A stretch of 37,366 bases of DNA from an uncultured Oscillospiraceae bacterium (GCA_904420145.1 CAJFUI010000037.1:1-37366); one strand, 5' to 3'. Positions 1 to 6,915 are shown, numbered from the stretch's first letter. The notes: generated by a model not told the origin, from the sequence alone. Numbers and translations: made by a program.

Positions 1-72
1 ATTGTAGACAAAGCCATCTGGGCGGTTCTGGCGGCTGTCATCGCTTTCCTATTGGCGAGGATCGGCCTATGA
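1..72 (+). CDS. C-terminal tail of a small membrane protein (partial, probably phage)
   Basis: The window opens inside an open frame that reads IVDKAIWAVLAAVIAFLLARIGL-like hydrophobic residues and stops at TGA 70-72. The last ~20 residues would form one membrane helix. The stop overlaps the next start codon as ATGA (69-72), so it belongs to the same transcription unit as the holin/endolysin genes. The start lies outside the window. Identity cannot be named; a small phage membrane protein in the lysis region is the likely reading. Confidence 0.55.
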   Translation: MVDKAIWAVLAAVIAFLLARIGL

Positions 73-329
73 GAGCGGAGAAGAAAACCACCAGCAAGCT
101 GATTGTCTGGGCCTGCTTGCTTAACGGCTTCGCGTGGGTGTGGTGCTCCTACCTGCTGGCCTATTTGGGCCGGGCAGAGATCGCCGAGAGCCTTTCTCAA
201 GTGGCTCTGACGGAGATCGTGGCAGTGGTGCTTACTTACTCTATCAAATCCCTGTTTGAAAACCTCAGCAAGAACAATCAGTGGCCGGACAAGACAAAAG
301 CCCCGGTCAACGATGACCGGGACGCATAG
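69..329 (+). CDS. Small two-helix membrane protein, holin-like
   Basis: 86 residues with a basic N-terminus (RAEKK), a hydrophobic helix at about 11-33 and a second at about 46-62, then a charged hydrophilic tail ending NDDRDA. Size, two membrane helices and charged tail fit phage holins or holin-associated proteins, but no family-specific motif is visible. It starts in a 4-nt ATGA overlap with the preceding frame, so it is probably translated by coupling. It sits directly upstream of a second holin-like gene and an endolysin, which supports a role in prophage lysis. Function is inferred from context. Confidence 0.6.
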   Translation: MRAEKKTTSKLIVWACLLNGFAWVWCSYLLAYLGRAEIAESLSQVALTEIVAVVLTYSIKSLFENLSKNNQWPDKTKAPVNDDRDA

Positions 330-345
330 AAAGGAGAGTAATCTC

Positions 346-678
346 ATGAGCGCAGAACAGATTGTATCCCTAATTGTGGCCGTTTTAAGCGGTCTGGCAG
401 CCTGTATTCCGCTTGCCGTGAAACTGGCCCAGTACGTTCAGAAAGCGGCAGAGGAAAAGAACTGGGGGCAGCTGCTTGGCCTTTTGGTCGACCTGATGGA
501 GGAGGCGGAGCAGAAATTTTCTGAAGGGGCCACCCGGAAGGAGTGGGTCATGGCGATGGTACAGACCAGTGCGGAGTATGTCGCCTATCCCATAGACACG
601 CAGGCGCTTAGTGATCTGATTGACAGTCTGATTGCTATGACAAAGACCATCAATGCGCCGGAGGCGGTGGAGGTATGA
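346..678 (+). CDS. Phage holin, LLH-like
   Basis: 110 residues with an N-terminal hydrophobic helix at about 5-24, followed by a long amphipathic, charged region (QYVQKAAEEKNW...EEAEQKFSEGATRK). A single N-terminal helix followed by a helical cytoplasmic part is the layout of the LLH holin family, which lets endolysin reach the cell wall. The ATG at 346 is chosen over an upstream in-frame start because AAGGAG at 331-336 sits about 9 nt upstream. Its TGA overlaps the endolysin ATG (675-678), so the two are coupled. The holin call rests on architecture and position. Confidence 0.65.
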   Translation: MSAEQIVSLIVAVLSGLAACIPLAVKLAQYVQKAAEEKNWGQLLGLLVDLMEEAEQKFSEGATRKEWVMAMVQTSAEYVAYPIDTQALSDLIDSLIAMTKTINAPEAVEV

Positions 679-1340
679 TCCGGGAGTACAGTGTTAAGCG
701 CGACGGTGAAGGCAAGGTCTCCAAGCACTTCCGCGTGCGGGAGTTTTCCAGCAAGGATGGGGCGGATAAGGTCCTGATTGACGATGACTTGGTCAAGCTG
801 CTGGAGAATATCCGCGAAGCCTCTGGCGGTAAGGCTGTCACCATCAACAGCGGCTATCGCTCACCGGAACACAACGCAGCGGTTGGCGGCGTCTCCAACA
901 GCCAGCATGTCAAAGGAACGGCGGCTGACATTGTCGTGGCAGACACAGATCCGCTGACTGTAGGCCAAATCGCGGAGTACTATCTCAATACAAAGGGCGG
1001 TATCGGTGTCTACAAGAGCTTTACCCATGTGGATACCCGGGCAAACAGATCACGATGGGACCAGCGAAGCGGCAAGCAGGTTGTTGTCTCCGGCTGGCCC
1101 GGATGGGAGGACGGCATGGATATTTCTAAACTGACAGACACGCAGATCTTAGAGCTGGCCAACCGGATCACCAGCGTATTGGCCAAGCAGGATCCCGCTG
1201 ACTGGTCCAAGGAGGAGCGGGATTGGGCGGAGGAAAAGGGCCTCATCAAGGGCGATGAGAACGGGAACAAGCAGTATAAAGCTTGGACCACCCGGGAACA
1301 GTTAGTGGTGCTTTTGAAGCGGATGAGCGAACTAAAATAG
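675..1340 (+). CDS. Prophage endolysin, M15A D-Ala-D-Ala peptidase with C-terminal helical domain
   Basis: 221 residues. The N-terminal ~125 residues carry the peptidase M15 zinc signature: S76-x-H78-x-x-G-x-A-x-D85 and H118-V-D120. These are two His and one Asp zinc ligands plus the catalytic acidic residue, so the enzyme should cleave peptidoglycan peptide cross-links. YRSPEHN (about 61-67) is also typical of the family. After a linker, residues 150-221 contain LTDTQILELANRI and W-x-x-EERDWAEEKGLI followed by TREQLVVLLKRM, which resembles an SLH-type helical repeat and may bind the cell wall. It overlaps the holin gene by 4 nt and ends the lysis cassette. A stem-loop follows 8 nt after the stop. 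Confidence 0.85.
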   Translation: MIREYSVKRDGEGKVSKHFRVREFSSKDGADKVLIDDDLVKLLENIREASGGKAVTINSGYRSPEHNAAVGGVSNSQHVKGTAADIVVADTDPLTVGQIAEYYLNTKGGIGVYKSFTHVDTRANRSRWDQRSGKQVVVSGWPGWEDGMDISKLTDTQILELANRITSVLAKQDPADWSKEERDWAEEKGLIKGDENGNKQYKAWTTREQLVVLLKRMSELK

Positions 1341-1348
1341 GCGTTTAA

Positions 1349-1373
1349 GAGACCGCCCTATATGGGCGGTTTC
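1349..1373 (+). terminator. Stem-loop after the endolysin gene
   Basis: Ten-pair stem 1349-1358 with 1364-1373, core CCGCCC/GGGCGG, five-base loop TATAT. No long T-run follows, so termination may be weak; it marks the end of the phage late transcript. Confidence 0.6.
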
Positions 1374-1403
1374 TCCATGTTTCGCCTTGTGGGATTTTGT
1401 GGC

Positions 1404-1435
1404 GTTAGTTACAGGTTAGTTACACGTTAGTTACA
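1404..1435 (+). repeat. Three direct repeats of GTTAGTTACA at 11-bp pitch
   Basis: Identical decamers lie at 1404-1413, 1415-1424 and 1426-1435, each separated by one base. The 11-bp pitch puts all copies on the same face of the helix, as expected for sites bound cooperatively by a protein. The position, just past the lysis genes and before unrelated chromosomal genes, suits integrase arm-type sites or a prophage attachment region. The matching left end and the integrase are outside the window, so this is inference. Confidence 0.6.
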
Positions 1436-1506
1436 AAAAAACCTGTAAGCATTGAAAATACAGTGGTTTTTAACAAAATTTTTTAGGCTTTTTTTAAGAT
1501 AAGCTG

Positions 1507-1555
1507 AAAACAGAAGGAGCGCGCTGTGAAAAGCACGGTGCTCTCCTTCTGTTTT
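1507..1555. terminator. Bidirectional terminator between endolysin and sodC
   Basis: A perfect 13-bp inverted repeat, AAAACAGAAGGAG at 1507-1519 and its complement at 1543-1555, encloses an imperfectly paired interior. It is A-rich before the stem and T-rich after it on both strands, which suits termination of the plus-strand phage genes and of the convergent minus-strand sodC. Confidence 0.8.
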
Positions 1556-1586
1556 GCGTTTTCAATTTGGATGTCGGCATGCGGCG

Positions 1587-2045
1587 TCACAGGGAGCGGA
1601 TCACACCGCAGGCGATCTTTTTCCCGGCGTTTCCCGCCGGCTGGGTCATGAGATCATCCGCATCGCTGTGGATCACCACTGTCCTCCCCACCACATCCGC
1701 CGGGCGGAAGCGGTCGGTGAGCACTACGCAGAGGGTGTGGCCGTTTCTGCAGGCGAAGAGGGGCGGCAGGTCGCCGGCGTGCTGGGGATGGGGACGGTTT
1801 TCCAGGTTGAAGTGGCCGCCGGTGTCGGCGAAGTCCGCGCCGGTGCAGCAGGGGCCCTCGTGGATGTGGAAGCCGTGGATCCCACGACCGCCGGAGGGAT
1901 CCGCCGGCAGGCCGCAGATGTCGGCAACGACCAGCGTTCCGCCGCCGCAGCAGAAGAAGGAAACGGTGCCCGTAATATGGAGGTCCGGGCTATGGGAACG
2001 CACGCAGGCGATGGCCGCCGGCGGTGCGGAAGGAAGCTGAAACAT
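1587..2045 (-). CDS. sodC: Cu/Zn superoxide dismutase family protein, no signal peptide
   Basis: 152 residues matching the SODC fold motifs in order: GFHIHEG with copper ligands H60 and H62, GGHFN with the bridging H78, HPQHAGDLP with zinc ligands in H86/H89/D92, and VVIHSDADD with H126. It closes with QPAGNAGKKIACGVI, where Cys146 can pair with Cys66/67. The enzyme dismutates superoxide to peroxide and oxygen. The start ATG has GGAGGTGA about 5 nt upstream. There is no signal peptide, so the protein should be cytoplasmic, unlike most secreted bacterial SodC. Flanking terminators on both sides suggest a single-gene unit or readthrough from upstream minus-strand genes. Confidence 0.88.
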   Translation of the reverse strand: MFQLPSAPPAAIACVRSHSPDLHITGTVSFFCCGGGTLVVADICGLPADPSGGRGIHGFHIHEGPCCTGADFADTGGHFNLENRPHPQHAGDLPPLFACRNGHTLCVVLTDRFRPADVVGRTVVIHSDADDLMTQPAGNAGKKIACGVIRSL

Positions 2046-2108
2046 ACAATCACCTCCCGCCAGTATATGCGCGCCTGTCTTCGGGTGGAAGGGAGAGCGA
2101 TAAGGAGC

Positions 2109-2139
2109 AAAAAGGCTCGCCCTCTGATGAGGGCGAGCC
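2109..2139 (-). terminator. Intrinsic terminator of the 77-residue gene
   Basis: On the minus strand an 11-bp perfect stem (2129-2139 with 2114-2124, loop TGAT region 2125-2128) is followed by five T (2109-2113). It closes the Cys-rich gene and separates it from sodC. Confidence 0.88.
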
Positions 2140-2148
2140 CAAGGCTGC

Positions 2149-2382
2149 TCAGCAGCGACGGGAGAGCCGGTGGATGCAGGTGGCGGAGATCTGGGGCGGG
2201 AGACTCATGGTCATAGCGCCGCTGTAGTGGATGCACACGCAGTCGCCCACATGGAAGCAGCAGGCGTCAGAGGTGTGTACCAGCACCTCCTGCCGGGTGG
2301 CCTGATCGCAGACTAAGAGGGAGTCGCACTCCACTTTGCAGACCACGGCGCACATGGTGGTATGGTTTGTGGTATTTTCCAA
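2149..2382 (-). CDS. Small Cys-rich conserved protein of unknown function
   Basis: 77 residues with ten cysteines in pairs and near-pairs: MCAVVC, KVEC, LLVCD, DACCF, GDCVCI. The central QEVLVHTSDACCFHVGDCVCIHYSGAMT region looks like a short beta-rich domain. The start is TTG at 2382-2380, supported by AGGAGG (minus strand, 2391-2396) 8 nt upstream; the next ATG is nine codons in and has no such site. No signal peptide or membrane helix is visible. The cysteines could bind a metal or a redox cofactor. No family is recognised with certainty; similar short Cys-containing proteins are common in gut Clostridia. It has its own terminator. Confidence 0.65.
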   Translation of the reverse strand: MENTTNHTTMCAVVCKVECDSLLVCDQATRQEVLVHTSDACCFHVGDCVCIHYSGAMTMSLPPQISATCIHRLSRRC

Positions 2383-2440
2383 GGAAAATGCCTCCTATCC
2401 ATGGATTGTCAGGCGGCGGGCTTTTGCCCGCGGAAGAGGG

Positions 2441-2474
2441 AGGCATGCCCCCGTCGGCGCGGGGGACGCTGCCT
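2441..2474. other. GC-rich stem-loop downstream of the nuclease gene
   Basis: Nested pairing: AGGCA 2441-2445 with TGCCT 2470-2474, and CCCCCG 2448-2453 with CGGGGG 2460-2465. It lies between the nuclease stop and the Cys-rich gene on the minus strand. There is no T-run, so it may be a weak terminator or a processing or stability element. Confidence 0.4.
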
Positions 2475-2571
2475 CTTCCTTCCTCCGCCTCTGCCACCAT
2501 TGTACGCCGCCGCGGCAGGAGGGGTGCCCAGAGAAGCACCTCTCCTGTCAGAAGCATTCGGCATACTCGAT

Positions 2572-3438
2572 TTATGGATTACACTGACCGCAGGGCTCAT
2601 ACCCCTGGGCGATCAGCTCCTCCCGGCTGCCGGTGAAGGTCTCCTTGTTGGCCTCGCTCATATTGGCCACGCCGGAGCAGTCGGGGTAGTGGAACTTGTG
2701 GGAGCTGGTATTGAGAATATAGGTAACGGCCTCCCCCTCTCCGGCGGTCGCCCCGTCCTCCAAGGCGCTCTCCCCGGTGGCGTAGTCGATGACCACCCCG
2801 GGCTGGACGTTGTAGACATAGACGTTGAAGCAGATACCCTCGCCGCCGTCCTCCACGCTCAGCGCCTCCATCTGCACGCCGCTGGCCAAAAGGTTGTCCC
2901 CCTCAAAGACGGGGGTGACTCGGTATAAAACGTGGTTTGCCGTCTCCTGCACATAGTCCGCCACCAAGTTTTCAAAGGGGAGCATCCCGTCCACGTTCAG
3001 ATACCGGGTGCCGGTGATGAGGTTTTCTTCATTGGCGTTTTCCCCGGTGAGCTGATACCCGATGAGATGGCAGCGGTTGTAGAGGTACTTGCCGTCCACG
3101 CAGTCGTATTTCACAGTGTGCCACCCGGAGGGCTGCACCTGTCCGATGCTGCCCCGCTCCTCTGTGGGCATCAGGTCCACCCCAACATTGGCGTAGGCCG
3201 CGCCGCAGCGGCCAAGGGAGTCCAGCGGGCTGTAGGATTCGAAGGACTCCGTGGTGAGGTCCTCCTCAGAGAAGTCCGGCTGGTTGTCGTCTATGGCCAC
3301 ATAGGGCTCCCCGGCATAGGCGGGGACGTCCTCAAGGGAGACAGAGGTGTGCTCCGGCGGGAGGAGGTCCATGCAGCCGGTGAGGGTCAGGCAGAGGAGG
3401 AGCAGCAGGGGGACAAGGCGCTTTTGCAGGGGTTTCAT
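2572..3438 (-). CDS. Lipoprotein DNA/RNA non-specific endonuclease with C-terminal Ada-like zinc finger
   Basis: 288 residues. The first 22 form a lipoprotein signal peptide with lipobox LTGC (Cys22), so the enzyme should be anchored outside the cell. Residues about 65-215 resemble bacterial DNA/RNA non-specific nucleases: YLYNRCHLIGYQLTGENANEENLITGTRYLN, where H124 would be the general base and N139 a metal ligand. The usual DRGH is NRCH here. The C-terminus (about 240-288) has HKFHYPDCSGVANM and GYEPCGQC, an Ada-like zinc module with C254, C283 and C286. It starts inside an ATGA overlap (3435-3438) with the upstream gene and also has AAAGGAG 11 nt upstream. A role in nutrient nucleotide salvage or biofilm DNA cleavage is inferred. 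Confidence 0.85.
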   Translation of the reverse strand: MKPLQKRLVPLLLLLCLTLTGCMDLLPPEHTSVSLEDVPAYAGEPYVAIDDNQPDFSEEDLTTESFESYSPLDSLGRCGAAYANVGVDLMPTEERGSIGQVQPSGWHTVKYDCVDGKYLYNRCHLIGYQLTGENANEENLITGTRYLNVDGMLPFENLVADYVQETANHVLYRVTPVFEGDNLLASGVQMEALSVEDGGEGICFNVYVYNVQPGVVIDYATGESALEDGATAGEGEAVTYILNTSSHKFHYPDCSGVANMSEANKETFTGSREELIAQGYEPCGQCNP

Positions 3439-3842
3439 GGGGTATAGATCTCCTTTGTTATCGTTTTGTGGGAGGAGCCGGGGAAGTCTTTGGTTTCCCG
3501 CAGCCGATAGGTGGAGAGGGGCAGATCGAAATAGGTATCCGCCGGGTAGCGGCGGTTCCAGCGGTAGAGGATTACCGCTTCGATCCGGTCCATGTGGGGC
3601 AGAAGGGGCAGACCCTCCACAAAGCAGAGCTCCCCCGGACCGGCCTTGGCGAGGAAGTCCTCGTCCACCGTGATGGGCGCCTCCGGCTGACTTTGGAACT
3701 GCCGGAGGGAGTAGGCGTTCATCCACAGCCGCCGCCCATGGACCATGGCGAGGACGTCTTGGCGCAGCAGGCGGTCCTGACTCTGCCGCCGGTGGTTGAA
3801 CATGGTGCCGCCGCTGTCATCCACACAGAGAATGGGGATCAT
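3435..3842 (-). CDS. Conserved protein with DDSGGTMFNHRRQSQD motif, unknown function
   Basis: 135 residues, no signal peptide or membrane helix. The N-terminus has a striking polar motif, CVDDSGGTMFNHRRQSQDR, followed by RLWMNAYSLRQF, then a mixed alpha/beta region and a basic C-terminus. I do not assign a fold; relatives in Clostridia are sometimes labelled ribonuclease Z, but no metallo-beta-lactamase HxHxDH motif is present, so that label is not supported here. AAAGGAGG lies just upstream of the ATG, and an extended -10 promoter at 3895-3900 serves it. The stop overlaps the nuclease start by 4 nt, so the two proteins are made together. Confidence 0.75.
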   Translation of the reverse strand: MIPILCVDDSGGTMFNHRRQSQDRLLRQDVLAMVHGRRLWMNAYSLRQFQSQPEAPITVDEDFLAKAGPGELCFVEGLPLLPHMDRIEAVILYRWNRRYPADTYFDLPLSTYRLRETKDFPGSSHKTITKEIYTP

Positions 3843-3894
3843 AGAGCCGCCTCCTTTGCGCTGCCGGGCCGACGCCGCGGCAGAGGATGGGAGC

Positions 3895-3923
3895 AGTATA
3901 CCACTTTTTCCGGGATTTTTCCA
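3895..3923 (-). promoter_or_regulatory. Sigma-A promoter for the 3842/3438 nuclease operon
   Basis: On the minus strand TGGAAA (3923-3918), 17 nt, then TATACT (3900-3895) preceded by TGG, an extended -10. Transcription would begin near 3888, about 45 nt before the first start codon. Confidence 0.65.
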
Positions 3924-4015
3924 CCAGATGGCCGCCTCTTTTTCCTCTTAGCAAATTCTTAAACAATTCCTATCCAACACTTAAAGAAGGCGCTGTCATG
4001 AACTTAAAAAAGCCC

Positions 4016-4024
4016 TGCTATGAT
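4016..4024 (+). promoter_or_regulatory. Extended -10 candidate for the GT2 gene
   Basis: TGC followed by TATGAT at 4019-4024; no good -35 at 17 nt (TGTCAT at 3994-3999 is 19 nt away). It would give a leader of about 50 nt before the glycosyltransferase start. Confidence 0.4.
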
Positions 4025-4079
4025 AACCTTGTTGCATGGGAAATTCAGAGATTTTTTACGGAATGAAGGAGGCGGGACT

Positions 4080-5270
4080 ATGGAGAAGATCCTCTTTTGC
4101 CTGATGATGGCGCTGAAAATTTTCACAGTCTATTTTGCCTGCGTTGCCGTTTTTACCTTAAAGCGGCGGAGGGCCTATCCCGCCGCGCCGCCCCGGACCC
4201 GCTTTGCCGTGGTGATCGCCGCCCGGAACGAGGAGGCGGTGATCGGCGGCCTGATTGAAAGCCTTTTGAACCAGAACTACCCGGAGGAGCTGCGGGACGT
4301 GTGTGTGGTGCCCAACAACTGCACCGACTTCACCGAGGCGGTGGCCGCGGCCTCCGGGGCGAAAATCATCCGCTGCCTCGGCCAGGTCTCCAGCAAGGGC
4401 GGCGCTCTCCAGCAGGCCTTCCGCCAGCTCCTGCCCCAGAATTACGACGCCTTTGTGGTGTTTGACGCGGACAATGTGGTTCACCCAGATTTTCTTGCCC
4501 GCATGAACGACGCCTTTGCCAGCGGCGCCCGGGTGTGTAAGGCCCGGCAGAAGGCCTCCAATCCCACGGAGAGCGGCATAGCCGGGTGCTATGGGCTGTA
4601 CTTTGCCTCCTTCGACTGGATCTTCAACCGCCCCCGGGCCGCCTGCGGGCTGTCCGCCAAATTAGTGGGCACCGGCTTCGCTGTCCACCGGGAGGTACTG
4701 GAGCGCCTTGGCGGATGGAACACCTGCACCATCGCCGAGGACGCGGAGTTTGCCGCCCAGTGCGCCCGGACCGGCTACCGGGTCCACTGGGTGGAGGACG
4801 CGCTGACCTATGACGAGGCCCCCAACAGCTTCGCCCTCTCCCTCCGCCAGCGCAGAAGGTGGTGCAGCGGCGTGATGCAGGTGTGCCGCCGGGAGGTAGG
4901 GACCATGTGGCGCGCCGCCTGTCCCAGGCCCATGCTCCGGTGGGATATGACCATGTTCCTGCTCTCCCCCTTCGCCCAGGCCATCTCCGCCCTGCTGCTT
5001 CTGGGCAACCTGCTCCTTGGCGGCCTCGCCGCGCTGCCCCTATTTGCCGCCGGCTTAACCGTCTCCTGGCTGGGGCTGATGCTTCTTGCGGTGCTCCTCT
5101 GCCTCCTTGGGGGATACCCCCTGCGGGGCATGGGGCGGACCATCGCGGTCTTTCCGCTGTTTATGGCCTCCTGGCTGCCCCTGCAGGTGATCTCCCTCTT
5201 TAAGGACACCAAGAAGTGGCACGCGGTGGCCCACACCGGACGCCGCACAGCGGCGGTTTCAAGGCTGTAA
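4080..5270 (+). CDS. GT2 family membrane glycosyltransferase
   Basis: 396 residues. One N-terminal helix (about 5-26) precedes a GT-A catalytic domain with FAVVIAARNEEAVI (42-55), the DAD motif at D129-x-D131, the acidic pair E220-D221 and QRRRW at 257-261. Two to three membrane helices follow between about 305 and 385. This is the layout of processive or polyisoprenyl-linked GT2 enzymes that use a nucleotide sugar at the inner membrane face. The start was set at ATG 4080 because AAGGAGG lies 7 nt upstream; an earlier in-frame ATG at 4020 lacks a site. It stands alone with a strong terminator after it. The sugar donor and acceptor cannot be told from sequence. Confidence 0.85.
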   Translation: MEKILFCLMMALKIFTVYFACVAVFTLKRRRAYPAAPPRTRFAVVIAARNEEAVIGGLIESLLNQNYPEELRDVCVVPNNCTDFTEAVAAASGAKIIRCLGQVSSKGGALQQAFRQLLPQNYDAFVVFDADNVVHPDFLARMNDAFASGARVCKARQKASNPTESGIAGCYGLYFASFDWIFNRPRAACGLSAKLVGTGFAVHREVLERLGGWNTCTIAEDAEFAAQCARTGYRVHWVEDALTYDEAPNSFALSLRQRRRWCSGVMQVCRREVGTMWRAACPRPMLRWDMTMFLLSPFAQAISALLLLGNLLLGGLAALPLFAAGLTVSWLGLMLLAVLLCLLGGYPLRGMGRTIAVFPLFMASWLPLQVISLFKDTKKWHAVAHTGRRTAAVSRL

Positions 5271-5329
5271 AGTTATTTTCCGTCACAGAGTATCCGCAGA
5301 CGCCGTCCCTGCGGAGGCTGATTGAGAGA

Positions 5330-5362
5330 GGGGGATGCCGCCCCAATGGGGCGGCATCCCCC
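5330..5362. terminator. Strong terminator hairpin after the GT2 gene
   Basis: Perfect 15-bp stem, GGGGGATGCCGCCCC at 5330-5344 with its complement at 5348-5362, loop AAT. A T5 run occurs only ~20 nt further on, but the stem is extremely stable. Confidence 0.8.
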
Positions 5363-5396
5363 TCCGTCATAGGGCGGTGTTTTTGACGGCTGGGTC

Positions 5397-5425
5397 TTGC
5401 AAAGACCGGGAAGAGACGGTATAAT
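5397..5425 (+). promoter_or_regulatory. Sigma-A promoter for the 424-residue membrane protein gene
   Basis: TTGCAA at 5397-5402, 17-nt spacer, TATAAT at 5420-5425. Start of transcription is expected near 5432, immediately before the double palindrome. Confidence 0.8.
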
Positions 5426-5436
5426 AGCAACAGCGC

Positions 5437-5476
5437 GAGAAGCCCGGGCTTCTCCTGTTTGGGTACCCAAACAGGA
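5437..5476 (+). repeat. Two abutting perfect palindromes in a 5' leader
   Basis: Palindrome A is GAGAAGCCCGGGCTTCTC at 5437-5454 (18 bp). Palindrome B covers 5453-5476 (24 bp), half-site TCCTGTTTGGGT followed by its exact complement. They share two bases and their centres are 19 bp apart. They begin about 5 nt after the predicted transcription start, so they could be operators or two adjacent RNA hairpins. Confidence 0.8.
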
Positions 5477-5623
5477 AGGACTGCTGGGGGACCGGCAGAG
5501 GCGGCGTGGAGGAAAAAGCGCCGCCCATCCAAAACGAGAGGAGAGACGATATGGACACAGGGCGGAGAAGAACAGGCAATCGGACACCGGGAACTGCTTT
5601 CCGGGGAGAAGGGGAGGGATAAC

Positions 5624-6898
5624 ATGGACTGGCTTTCTATTCTGTACACGGCTGTTCTGCTGATCGCGGTAATATCCATTCTAAGGAAGAAGGTCAGCCG
5701 CAAATCCAAGGTTCTATGGGGCTACTACCTCGTCTATATAATCTATTATATAATCTGCCTATGGGGCTACGGATTTTCCGGCATAGTGTCTACAGTGGCG
5801 CGCTGGCTTCCCTTGGTCTACATAGCGTGTGTATCAGCATATGTATTACCGCGCATCTGGCGGACCATCCAAGATACCAATCAAGCTCAAAAAAAAGAGG
5901 AGCAGCGGAAGCAGGACAGGGTGTTCTATGAGGAGTGCAGGCAGTTCGGCATCCAAGAGGTGTCCGACCTGAAGAAGCCGGAAAACCAGCAGCGGTTCCG
6001 GCTGTTAGCGGCCAAGCACAAGATGGAAAACCTGACGGAAGAGGAACTGACGGGCGTCTTGGACCGGTGCGCCGCGGCCTACCGGGAGGAAAAAGCGGCG
6101 GAGGCGGAGGAGAAGAGGCGGCAGGAGCAGGCGGCGGAGCAGACCAAGTACCAGCAGCTCACCCGCTACGCCGGCCTCCACGGCGCCGACAAGCCCCTGC
6201 AGATGCTCAAGGACATCCAGAGCGACCTCGTAAGCGGGTTTGGCGGCCTCAAATATATTCCCATGAAGAAGGAGTCCGACGGGGCGGTGATGGCCGGTGC
6301 GGCCGCCGGCATCGGCGGGGTGATCCCCGCGGCCATGTCCTTCTCCAACACTGAGCGGGTGAATCAGGAGATCCGCCGGCAGAATGAGATGGCAAAGACC
6401 ATCAATTATGCCAACGGCATGATGATCTCGAATGCCAGAGCCCGGGCCTCCCGTTACCAGGAAGCGGCGGAAAAAATTCCCCTGAAGCTGATCGCGGAGC
6501 CGCCGGCGGAGGAGCTGTTCGCCCGTCTGGCGTTCGGCGACCCCACGGTGGAGGTCTCCCAATTCGGATCGGTGACTGTGCAGGTGAGCGTCACGGCGGA
6601 CAAGGATCTCACCATCTTCGACAAGCTCCCCGCCTTTATAGACGGCTCCTTCACGGCGGAGCTCTACGACGGGGAGAAGAAGATCGGCGAGGCGGTGCTG
6701 GTGTTCCCGGCCTTCGGCAGCATGACCTACCGCTTGGATGAGAAGTACTACAAGGACGGATTTTTGGCCGTCAAGGGGCTTCAGATAGAGCGGGGCAAGC
6801 CGGTGAAATTAGAGGGCATGTGCCTCAACTGCGGGGAGAAGGGCAGGGCGTACACCGTCAAGCTTGTCCCCCGGGATCTGTGGGCCATGGAGTGGTGA
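5624..6898 (+). CDS. Membrane protein of unknown function with coiled coil
   Basis: 424 residues. Three hydrophobic helices lie in the first ~85 residues (about 3-20, 33-50 and 58-77). A long charged helical region (about 90-200, with KKEEQRKQ and EEKAAEAEEKRRQEQAAEQ) is probably coiled coil. A Gly/Ala-rich hydrophobic patch (VMAGAAAGIGGVIPAAMSF, about 226-244) could insert in or lie on a membrane. The C-terminal ~130 residues look beta-rich and contain one CxxC pair (MCLNCGEKG). No known domain is recognised. ATG 5624 is preferred because of AAGGGGAGGG just upstream. It is a single-gene unit between its own promoter and terminator. Confidence 0.75.
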   Translation: MDWLSILYTAVLLIAVISILRKKVSRKSKVLWGYYLVYIIYYIICLWGYGFSGIVSTVARWLPLVYIACVSAYVLPRIWRTIQDTNQAQKKEEQRKQDRVFYEECRQFGIQEVSDLKKPENQQRFRLLAAKHKMENLTEEELTGVLDRCAAAYREEKAAEAEEKRRQEQAAEQTKYQQLTRYAGLHGADKPLQMLKDIQSDLVSGFGGLKYIPMKKESDGAVMAGAAAGIGGVIPAAMSFSNTERVNQEIRRQNEMAKTINYANGMMISNARARASRYQEAAEKIPLKLIAEPPAEELFARLAFGDPTVEVSQFGSVTVQVSVTADKDLTIFDKLPAFIDGSFTAELYDGEKKIGEAVLVFPAFGSMTYRLDEKYYKDGFLAVKGLQIERGKPVKLEGMCLNCGEKGRAYTVKLVPRDLWAMEW

Positions 6899-6915
6899 GA
6901 AAAAGGATAAAATTA

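Larger units (their letters stand above)
5271..5623 (+). other. Gene-free 353-nt region: terminator, promoter, double palindrome leader
   Basis: No credible coding frame. It holds the terminator of the GT2 gene, a near-consensus promoter at 5397-5425 and two abutting perfect palindromes at 5437-5476. About 145 nt of untranslated leader with no further recognised element follow, before the next gene at 5624. Confidence 0.7.

Noticed and set aside
2062-2090. TATACT box upstream of sodC on the minus strand
   Set aside because: The implied transcription start would fall inside the ribosome binding site.
3435-3842. Ribonuclease Z label for the conserved unknown
   Set aside because: No HxHxDH or other metallo-beta-lactamase motif is visible.
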